Origin: Babylonia areolata
Taxonomy: Eukaryota; Mollusca; Gastropoda; Neogastropoda; Buccinidae
DNA length: 64,000 bases
NCBI RefSeq assembly: GCF_041734735.1
Contig: NC_134898.1
Coordinates: 51,022,433 to 51,086,432 of the forward strand
Direction: 5' to 3'
Within the stretch, counting starts at the first letter, position 1; the number at the start of each line of letters is the position of its first letter. The notes beneath the pieces are model-generated. The model was not told the DNA's origin. It ran no database searches and saw only the letters and a program-made list of their open reading frames with translations. A program made the position numbers and the translations under genes. Positions 11,601 through 23,300 of the stretch are shown here, in pieces.

Positions 11601-14289
11601 TTGTTTCCTCTGCCGATGCGGAACACTCCTCGCTCGTTGATGCTGCCTACTTGAGACAGGCATGTCTTCTCCACAGAACCAAGGGACTTCTCTACAGACT
11701 TGAACCAGTCCAGATACCTGCTGGAGTCCGTCTGCAAGTGCAAAAAGATTTCAGTCAACAAATGAATAACTACGACAACAAGAATCCATTTTAACCTTCT
11801 GACTGCTGAGCCTTGGTGAAAGGAGACCAGAGGGGCCGCGCCACAGGCGACTTTAGTCGACATCGAGGGTCATGTTGATAAGACCAGAGGGGCCGCGCCA
11901 CAGGCGACTTTAGTCGACATCGAGGGTCATGTTGATAAGACCAGAGGGGCCGCGCCACAGGCGACTTTAGTCGACATCGAGGGTCATGTTGATAAGACAG
12001 AGGGGCCGCGCCACAGGCGACTTTAGTCGATATCGAGGGTCATGTTGATAAGACCAGATGGGCCGTGCCACAGGCGACTTTAGTCGACATCGAGGGTCAT
12101 GTTGATAAGACCAGAGGGGCCGCGCCACAGGCGACTTTAGTCGACATCGAGGGGTCATGTTGATAAGACCATTTTTCACATTGCGACAAAACTCAGCTGC
12201 AACCAGTTTCCCGCCAACAGAACAATGACTGACCTTTACCCCCTGACCCAGTTTGAAGTGAACAAGTCCACTGTGTTGTTTTGACATGAACTGAGGACTG
12301 TGACAGAGAGCATCATTTCTGAAATGCATGGTGTTGGGGGAGTGGTTTTCACATAGCAACTTGGCAGTGAAAGAGTCAAGTACACTAACTTTTTGTGTAG
12401 TCCTAAGCAGTGTGGTTCTGATAAATAACTGTCATGAAATCAATCCCAAGAGGAACAAGTCCAAGTAGGGAATAGTGACTGACATCCTGACCTGTCAGCT
12501 CTGTCTTATCCCAGTAAGGTGACCATCCTTCAACAATGAGCTTATGCATCAGCACTCGAAGAGTTAAAATAATAATAGAAATAATAATAATAATAATAAT
12601 AATAATAATTAAAAGAAAGAAACTAATATGAAAAGCATGGCCAACCCAAAGATTTCAAATACTTCTGACTGATAACATCCAGATCATTCAAACACTAAAA
12701 TGAGTTTATTCACTGATGACAGCAGAGCCATACTGGACTCTCCATGAATGAAACGGACTGACTCTGTCACATCACTCAATTATATGCAGCTTTACTCAGG
12801 TCGTAGAATACATTGCAGTGTGAGGCAGTTGACGCTGCATTGAAAGACATGGACACATCATCAAAACAAGGCTGCAAGCTTTCATTCAGATACACAGACA
12901 TCAATTTCTCAACCCATAAACTGGGTGCAGTGTCAGCACAATACAGTGATCCATTCACACTGACCCGTTTCATTTATGAGATAAATCATTTGTGATGAAT
13001 GTGTGTTGAAAAACAAAATAGAATTCAGCCCAGGAACACTAACAACTTCCTGTTTCCCAGTTTCATCTGTTTTGTCACCGACATTCAAAAATAACTTGTG
13101 CAAATCCAAACTTCGTGTTTTCCTCAAAATTCTGACAGTAAAAAAAATAATACATTTTTTTTAAAGAAGAAAAAGAATGGGACACTTGCCAGTTTCTGTG
13201 GAAGAGAGGGATCGGCCTTGACGTTTCTGAACACAAGTTCACACTGCTGCAGCAAGTGCCGACAGCCTTCGCCCTTCTCCATGAAGATGAGGGGAGCGTA
13301 GCCAATGGTGGCTGCATGAAAGCAGCTGACTCGTGCGATGGCCCACGGCAACTCCCCGGCAGATATGTAGGCCAGGTCCACAAACACCGTCAGCTCCTTC
13401 ACTCCATCTGGTGAATCATGACACCATATCTCACTGAGTGCCCAGGAGTTTTTTGATTAAATGGCTACCCCACTTGGATTTAGTGATGGAACATGGATTT
13501 AGCTAATCTTACACAGAGCCAGAAGCTGGTTTGATTGGTTTGTTGTGGTTCAGATGTTCCCTGTGAGTCATGAGATCTGGCCGTTCAGGTGTGCTGTGAA
13601 CTGAGAATCAATGTTGTGTGTGTGAGTGTGTGTGTGTGTTTGTTGTTTGTTTTTTCCCTTCTTTGTTTATTTATATTCTATTTTGCTTGTTGCCAGCGTT
13701 ATTTGTTTGTTCACTAAAAATACCCTTGCAAACTGTCACCATACTGTACAAGTATATGTATTACCTTTGTTGCTAAATATGTTGTAAATTGTCATTCTGC
13801 TTTACTGATGTGGCATTCAATGTGAACTTGTTATGGAGACGATGTTGTAGAGAAAATATAACCTTCTGTACAAGGGAGAAAAAAAAAAACATATATATAC
13901 ATATATTTCGCTGTATGCAAGATGCTTAGGATTGCAAGGCGTACACTCCAAACTAAACCAAAGAAAAAGTATCTGAGCAATACACACCGGTGCAGGATGT
14001 AATAATGCACACATCAAAATCATAAACAAAAGCGAAACAGGTCAAAATTCAAAGAAGCACAGCAAACTTTCAATCTAGGAGAAGCATGACAAGCTGCATC
14101 CATCCATTTACTCAAGTTTCCATCATTCATTCGACGCTTTCAAACGCCAAGAAGCCATTAACTGTGACTCCCTGGAATCACACTGACAAACGTGGAGTTC
14201 TTGAGCACTGATGGGTCAGCTGACGTCACTGCCATGTCATGTGGTTGCATCTCCAGCCAAAGTTGATGTCACAACCCCTCCACTCTCTC

Positions 14290-14340
<51 letters not shown>

Positions 14341-17300
14341 CATCCCACCCACCCACCGCACACACACACACGAACCCACCAATCCACACATCAACTCCTT
14401 CACCCACCCATCCCTTGCCACACACACACATTTGACGGAATACCTTTCATTTTCTCTTTCAGCCAGGCCACAAACTCCAGGCAGCGTGGGTTGAGGAACT
14501 CCTCCAGACACCTGACATCCTGGGGCGTCACATGCTCCAGTTGTTTACACAGACGGAGCACCGATCGGTCCACTTTGTTCATGGGCAGATTTTTGTCATG
14601 GCTCTGTGAATAGGACACACACTTCTTTATGGTAAGGATCTTAGGTTTCTACCTTTTTCTTTAATCCAAAATGTCAATCAAAAGTTGACTCATCAATGAA
14701 GCAGTTGTAGCTTTCTTTTCTTCCTGCTTTTGCTCATTTTCTATAGACGCTGTTTTTCTTAAAAATGGAGTGGGGGAGAAACAGTTAAACCACTTTACAA
14801 ATGATCATAACCTTAGAGAGACATACAGGATGTCCTCATACCAACTGGCTGTAAAAAAAAAGAAAGTTATCAAGGGACCTAACCCTTCCACAAGTCCTAA
14901 ACACTGTTTGGCATATTGCTTGGATCTTTATGTAATACAAGCAAACTAATTGTGTATGTAAGCAGGGGGGGGCGGGGGGGAGGGGGGGGGTTAAACTACA
15001 ATATAAACCACTTTGTTTGTTTTGCTTTCTTTTTATTAGAAGCAACAAGCCAGGCCATCAACAAAATTAGAATGCCAAATATCAACCAATCACACATGAA
15101 TGACAAAATCAAATGATCCAGAACCTGGACAGAAATTGTGGGAAGCTAAAATTATGTTTAACTCATTCTGCTCCAGGTATGTGTTAACTTGTACCATGAT
15201 TATTTCCCCTGTGGACCCAGTACAAGTATTCAAGTACCAAGACACTATCCTAACTTCATTTGGTTTTTGTTTGATACAGCTGGCATTCTTTACTGAACCA
15301 TTTACAGATTCTGGAAATATAAGAACGAAACTTTGTCTAACCAATTAAATCAACAATTCTCCATTGATCTTCGCTGTTTTCGTGAACCACCCTCTTTTTT
15401 TTTTTCTTTTTTTTTACTGCAGCTGTCCCATATAGTGCTGATCCTGAGGAGTTGTAGCAGGCCTGTAGTGTGGGGTAGGAGTTCAATCAAAGGTACAGGT
15501 ACATGCCAGGTAGACAAGCGTGCACACCCCTGTGAGAGAGCCTCTGTGTAGGAGTTAAATCAAAGGTACAGGTACATGCCAGATAGACAAGCGTGCACAC
15601 CCCTGTGAGAGAGCCTCTGTGTAGGAGTTCAATCAAAGGTACAGGTACATGCCAGATAGACAAGCGTGCACACCCCTGTGTGACAGCCTCTGTGTAGGAG
15701 TTAAATCAAAGGTACAGGTACATGCCAGATAGACAAGCGTGCACACCTCTGTGAGAGAGCCTCTGTGTAGGAGTTAAATCAAAGGTACAGGTACATGCCA
15801 GATAGACAAGCGTGCACACCCCTGTGAGAGAGCCTCTGTGTAGGAGTTCAATCAAAGGTACAGGTACATGCCAGATAGACAAGCGTGCACACCCCTGTGA
15901 GACAGCCTCTGTGTAGGAGTTCAATCAAAGGTACAGGTACATGCCAGATAGACAAGCGTGCACACCCCTGTGTGAGAGCCTCTGTGTAGGAGTTCAATCA
16001 AAGGTACAGGTACATGCCAGGTAGACAAGCGTGCACACCCCTGTGTGAGAGCCTCTGTGTAGGAGTTCAATCAAAGGTACAGGTACATGCCAGATAGACA
16101 AGCGTGCACACCCCTGTGAGAGAGCCTCTGTGTACTGCTGCTGCACCAAGTGTTGGGCAATGCTGGTCAGGATCATTTGTTCTTTTGTTTAACGTCTATC
16201 CACAATGTGATTTTAGACAAAAATCCATCACCTTCCCCACCCACACCCATGCCTTAAATCATCACTACTTTCCCTGTTCCTCTCTCCTCTATTAGAATAA
16301 AGACAAAATAAAATGAACTAACTATTCAACCAGTAAAATCACAACAAAGAACCAATGGGGCTCCTAACTAAACTCTGAACTATTTCAAACACAAGTTCAT
16401 CATCAAATAAAACATTTCTAATGGAAGCAGATGAAACTGCAGATTTTGTAAATGAAAGAGGTATTTTTTTAACTGTTGACATTCATATATGATATGCACA
16501 TGGGTAATTTCATAACCACAAATGCAAGTTATTTTAGAAGTATATTTTGTTTTAATGGCATCCAGTCAGTCTGTATATCAAACTGATGAGCCACAAGCCA
16601 GGCCATGTATGGGAAGATCCTTTTTGCAAACACAGGCATAATGGAAGCTTCCAGCGGTTGGTTTTAGGTGTTTAGGTCCTCAGGTCCTTGATGCTGTCTG
16701 GCAGAGTGACAGAACAGACTTCCGACAGAGGGAGCTGGTCAGGATGTATCCGATGCAAAGCAAGCCACACAAAACCAACCAGGGAAAACCCACCCACAAC
16801 ACTCAGGTCACTAACCATCCACAGTATGTACTCACCAGTCTGCAGATGTTCCGGATGTTTTCAAAGTCTCCGTCCACTTTCAAAGCCGCCCTCACTTTGA
16901 GAAGCATGGAGGCTGCACTGACGTAGTCCTTGATGGCGGTGAAGCAGGTGAACTGCTCGATTCTCTCATCCACCCAGCGGCTGGGATCACTGTGCGTGCT
17001 CAGTTTGTGCAGCTCCTGCATCAGCTCATCGTACCGGTAGTTCCCGTTGTCTCTGCGGAACATACTGAACACCCTCTGCGTTTCAGCCAGAGTGATGGTT
17101 CCTTCAGTCATCTTCTGGCACAAGGTCTGCCACTCGGTGTTCACGTCACTCCACACCACATGGAACGCTCGCCAGAAGTCCTGAGAAGACAGGTCCGTTT
17201 TTCTGACAAACTCAAAGAACATCTTCTTGAAGATGTAGGAAGAGATCCTTTTTTCAAACATGGGCAGAATGGAAAGGATGTTTTCCGGAAGCTTCCAGGG

Positions 17301-20300
17301 GTTGGTTTTGGGGGTGTAGGCCCTCAGGTCCTTGACGATGTCTGGCAGAGCGACAGAGCAGACCTCCGACAGAGGCAGGTTGGAAGCCTTGTCTCGTACC
17401 TCTTCAATTTTCTTCAGCACTGCTGGCAGATCCGCTGCAACATAATTAGATGCCCTGCAATGATTAAAGTTATCCTTTTAAAACATCCCAAACAACAAGA
17501 CACAGCAATAAGCTTGATTCTGTGTCAAGAGATGAGAAATGTGAGGAGCTTTACTGAGATCAAGAGCAAGATGTGTAGCAGATTGACAGAAAGTCACAAA
17601 ATATTTTCACAATCTCATAAAGAGAAATCATATTTCTAAACCTAAATCAAAACTGATTGTAGATGATAAAACAATATAAGAATAAGGTGAAAGAATAATC
17701 ATGTAAAAGAATCACATGAAAACTGACATCATGAAACAAAGCAGAAGTGTGAAATTAATGATTTAATTTTAGATATATCTAATTCATCTGAAGATGAAAA
17801 ACTACCACTTAAGGTGAAATAACTCTTCAAGAAATCAAAAAGTAATCTGTGCTATGAGAAATATGCAAATGGAACAGGCCTTGGCACTGATGGGTTAACT
17901 TTTGAGTTCTTCAATGTTTTTTATCTTTCTTTTTTAAATTTTTTTGGAGACAGCTGGGTATATTTTTAGTCAGATCCCTAAATGAATCTTTCAGAGGAGA
18001 ATTATCAAACACACAAAAAGAGGAAAAGATCATGAATATACACAAATGAGAAAAGAAACAAAAGAATTCATAAAGAACTAGAGACCAACATCCTCACTAA
18101 ACATTATCTTTAAAATTCCAGAAATGCTCTTCCAAACCTTATTAGTGAAGATCAAACTGGGTTTCAAACAAATAGATACATCGGAGACAAGATTAAACTG
18201 CTTTACAATCTCATAAATCATCTACTAAATAAAATAAAATCTCCAAGGTATGCTGATACGTACAAATTTTGAAAATGATTTCAACTCTCTGGAGTGGCAG
18301 TTAATCATTTTCTAAACATTTGTATTTGTATTTGTATTTCTTTTTATCACAACAGATTTCTCTGTGTGAAATTCAGGCTGCTCTCCCTAGGGAGAGCGCG
18401 TCGCTACACAACATTGCTACCCATTTTTTGGTATTTTTTCAAGCGTGCAGTTTTATTTGTCTTTCCTATCAAAGTGAATCTTTCTACAGAATTTTGCCTT
18501 TTGTTGCCGCAGTTTCTTTTTCTTGCGCTGAGTGCATGCTGGCTTTAGTAAAGATATATGTCAATGAACAACAACTTTTATATAAAAGAATATTAAATCT
18601 ACAGTAGTAGTCAATGGACAGATCACATCTAAAATTTACAATACTAAAAGGACGTAGATGATGTGACCACACATGGTCTTATCTGTTCACACCTTCAGTT
18701 GAAGTTTTAGTATTTACCATCAACACAACACCATGCAGGTAATCAAGGCACAACCAGAGATGCCAACCCCTGTCAAGTGTTTGTAGGATCAATCAGGAAA
18801 TTCAGTTGGAACATTTTGAATTTGGTGGCAACACTTGGACTCTGAGCCACATCAGCAAACGTACATTTCATCCACAAGGCAAACAAACAATGTAAACATG
18901 CATGCAACTGATTAGCTGAGCAACATCACGTGAGATCAAGATTAAGTAGTGACTGCCCTGGCCTCATGATCAATAGGTCTTGAGCGTCTGGGTAATGTTA
19001 TGACAGGAAGGCATGTGGCCAAATTATGTAGCAGAAAATAAACAATTTTGACATTGGAGTAACGCTGAAACAAAATGCGACTGAGGATAACAAAATACAG
19101 TGAAATAGTAACAGTTGGCATCTCTGCACAACAAGAACAAACACTCCACAAATCAAAGCCACACACACAAATCCTTCCCATTCCAAACCTGTAACTAAGT
19201 AATTCTGACATATTTATCATCAACACAACACTGTACAGGTAACCAAAGCAACAACAAGCACAACAAGAACAAACACTCCGCAAATCAAAGCCGCACACAC
19301 ACACGATCCTTCCCGATCCAGACCTGTCACAAAGACGTTCTGGCAGTGCTCCAGAAGCCTGTCCAGACGAGTGGCGGTCTCCACAAAGGCGTTCAGCTCA
19401 TGGTCTCGCAGCTCCAGCAGAGCGGACACTTCCTCTGTCCGGTGATCCGCTGCCGCGGCCACCACCAGGAACCGTTCACGGTTCGACTGCAGGAGCTGAA
19501 GGTCTTTGATCAGAACGCTGCCATCTCCAAGGACGTCCAGCATGCTCTGAATGCACAGCAGGGCACGGCGGATGTGCTGAGCGGCACGTTCAGACAGCTG
19601 TTCTGAACTTTTCTTCTTCCCTATGAAAAAAGAAAGAAAGAAAAATAATTCACTGATTCATACTAGAAATTTTGTTTTCCTAAAATCACCTTTAGCTAAC
19701 GTACTTACCATGACCCACTAGTGCCGACACCAGCAGGGGTCTGGATTCCTGTCCTGTCCAAACTACTGGTCTACTATGCAGAGAAATCGAAAGAAGCTGC
19801 TGTAAATAGCCTCCCTTGGTAAGTTGCCTCCTTTGCATCAATGGCAGCAGCTTCCTCTTTTCCAGCAGCCATCTTGATTTTTTCCTGACCTGTCCTACAT
19901 TTGCAGCTAAGTTTTCTGGAATTTCTACTTTTCTGATTAAAAAAAACCAGATTACACAAAGAAAAACATACCAAAATATCCATTTCTGGCTTGTTGAACT
20001 CACTACAAGAGTGCGCACAAATCCATGATTCCATCGTCATCCAATCCCATCCAGCCAGTAAGCAGACTGGGTATACGCTTCTTTCCAATGACTTCCTTGC
20101 ATTCCCAGTCTGACTCAAGCAGATACACCTTAGCATGAATGAAATGCACAATAATGCAGGTGACCAAGTATCTACAGTCCAGAAAATGACTTTCAAACAT
20201 GGACAGTGATTCTAACTACAGTCCACAAAATGACTTTCAAACATGGACAGTGCTTCTAACTACAGTCCACAAAATGACTCAAACATGGACAGTGCTTCTA

Positions 20301-23300
20301 ACTACAGTCCACAAAATGACTCAAACATGGACAGTGATTCTAACTACAGTCCACAAAATGACTCAAACATGGACAGTGCTTCTAACTACAGTCCACAAAA
20401 TGACTCAAACATGGACAGTGCTTCTAACTACAGTCCACAAAATGACTCAAACATGGACAGTGCTTCTAACTACAGTCCACAAAATGACTCAAACATGGAC
20501 AGTGCTTCTAACTACAGTCCACAAAATGACTCAAACATGGACAGTGCTTCTAACTACAGTCCACAAAATGACTCAAACATGGACAGTGCTTCTAACTACA
20601 GTCCACAAAATGACTCAAACATGGACAGTGATTCTAACTACAGTCCACAAAATGACTCAAACATGGACAGCGATTCTAACTACAGTCCAGAAAATGACTC
20701 AAACATGGACAGTGATTCTAACTACAGTCCACAAAATGACTCAAACATGGACAGCGATTCTAACTACAGTCCACAAAATGACTTTCAAACATGGACAGTG
20801 ATTCTAACTACAGTCCACAAAATGACTCAAACATGGACAGCGATTCTAACTACAGTCCACAAAATGACTTTCAAACATGGACAGTGATTCATGCAAAAAC
20901 AAAAGGGGAACGTCAGGGTGTTACTAATAAATATTGGGTTGTTTTTTTTTTCAGTATCAAAATCATACAATTTCTTGCTTAAGCATCAACACAATTACTG
21001 CAATGCAAACTGCAAAAGCTGATCCAGACTACATTTTTGCTCACCCTCAGACGCAAGTTTTTGTGAGCTGTATGCTGGAAAGAGAACAATTCTACCAAAG
21101 GCAGCCCACATCAGTAGGCATTTCATTGTTCTAGTATCCAGGCAAATTTCACAGTCATGTTCAGTCAAACTTTCAACCTTCCTGTCTTCTTGATGATTTG
21201 CTGGCTTGGTTAAATCATAACTGTGGAGTCACGGGGAACGAAAAGGCCGATGCTCTCTCCAAGGCAGGCAGCAAAATGAAGCAGTTCAGCCACCCCGTGA
21301 CCTACAGAGAGGCCAGGACCATCATCCACAACCGTTACCAGAACCAGTGGAAGAGAAGGCTGGGTGCAAACAGTGGTGTCGATCCAATCCACCAGCTCCA
21401 GAGACACCAGCAGACAGTCCTCTTCAGACTGAGAACTGGCCACTGCCGACTACTGAGTCACCTTCACCGTATGAAGATCGCCCACACTGATGAGTGTCCA
21501 TGTGGCACTGGACCCCAGACCCCTGAACACATCCTCCAACACTGCCCAACCCATGAAGCTCTACGGCATCAAACCTGGCCAGGGGGCACAGAGCTACAGG
21601 CGCAGCTTTGGTGAGACCGCCACGACCTGGAGAAGACCGTGGGTTACATCGTGGCGACGGGGGTGACCGTCTGACGCAGCCAAAACATCGAACGCAGAAG
21701 AAGAATAACAAAAATAACAAACACCTGTCCAACACTCCACACAAAAACTGGCATGCAGATGACATGGCAGATGAAGAACAAGAAATCACTGTGCTTACAA
21801 TATAAATCATTTTCTTTATATTACAATTGAATTACTGCAAATAGATGATGTGAAAACTACATTAAATCTATCCAAACTACAGTTTCTGCTCACCATCAAA
21901 AAAAAAAAAAAAAGTTATGTGATGAACCAAACACTGTGTGCTGGAATGTGAGTATTCTGATATGGATATTTCTGTACTTCAGTGGGCAAATTCAGTTTTG
22001 CTTTCTCAATCAGCTTGTTGACTTTAAACTCAATATTGTTCACTGGTGTTTTCTAATGTTTGATGTTGTGTCTGTTTTCTGTATGAAGTGTGGTTTTGAC
22101 ACTGCACTCAGCTATTGCAAGTCTGGCCCACAGAGCCTTCAGTGCAGCCGCACTGATGGGGTACAAAGTGTTAAAAATCACACCCTGGCAAACACTCTTC
22201 AGTTTCAGTCACGTACATGCCACCATTGTTTTAAAACATGCACGATCAGTCTCAAAGTAAAATGCTAGGGCTCATACATCGATAATGAGGAAGAACTCAT
22301 GACCCTGAAGCATACCTGGGATACCACTAAGAGACTGGCCCCCAAAAGACCTGTGTGGCAGTTCTTCATTGCTGCCCTATGTGCCAGAGGGAATAACACA
22401 GACTGTAAGAAAACCAGTAGCTCAGAATCACATGTGAATACTACAGGCCCTCATACAGACTATGACATTTTCACGGTGACACAAACTTTGGTGTCCTGTG
22501 GTGGCGGTCTCCACTCTGGAGGAGACAGTCACTCAGTCTGGCTCCCCGAGTAAGCCATTATTGTCGTCAGCAGGGGGCTTAACAGGTGGTGTCCTATATA
22601 CGTTAAGTCAGAACAGGCACTACCGAACACCACCATAGTGACTCAGCAGCAGTGCAGGGTCTCCTCTGGTGTGTGGCCAAATGGCGTTGTAACATCAATG
22701 GTTCCCTGCGGACTGCCAGCACTGGGGTTGCGACAGACGAACCCAGGTGTGGCTGTGTATGGGGGACTTGGAACGAGTGGTATGGGAGTAATGCCACTGA
22801 AACCGTGCAGATGATGGGGCAGCAAAAAAAAAAAAAAAGAAACCCAACAACATTGTTGTCCTTACCTTCTTCGTTCATGGGCTGCAACTCCCACGTTCAG
22901 TCGTATGTACATGAATGGGCTTTTATGTGCATGACCGTTTTTACCCCGCCATTCAGGCAGCTGTAATCCGTTTTCGGGGGTGTGCATGCCGGGTATGTTC
23001 TTGTTTCCATAACCCATCAGATGCTGACATGGATTACAGCTTACGTAGATACACATGAAGGGGGTTCAGGCACAAGCAGGTCTGCACATATATTGACCTG
23101 GGACATCGGAAAAATCTCCACCCTTTACCCACCTGGCGCCGTTACCGAGATTCGATCCCAGGACCCTCAGATTAAAACCACGCTTTAACCACTCAGCTAT
23201 TGCACCCGCCGTCCTTACCAAACCTCATGAAGTAGTTGACCATGGGGACCCAGGTGATGACGAACTTCAGCACTTTGTCCTCCCCGGTCACCTGCTCCAT

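Noticed and set aside
16992-17639. 215-residue plus-strand frame
   Set aside because: Antisense shadow of exon 17, whose minus-strand translation matches RNF213 clearly.
20199-20887. 200-214-residue plus-strand frames ([12 protein letters not shown] repeats)
   Set aside because: Pure translation of the 42-bp intronic minisatellite; two frames open at once and no splice or homology support.
20180-20900. CRISPR-like regular spacing
   Set aside because: Repeats are contiguous with no unique spacers, in animal intron DNA with no cas genes.
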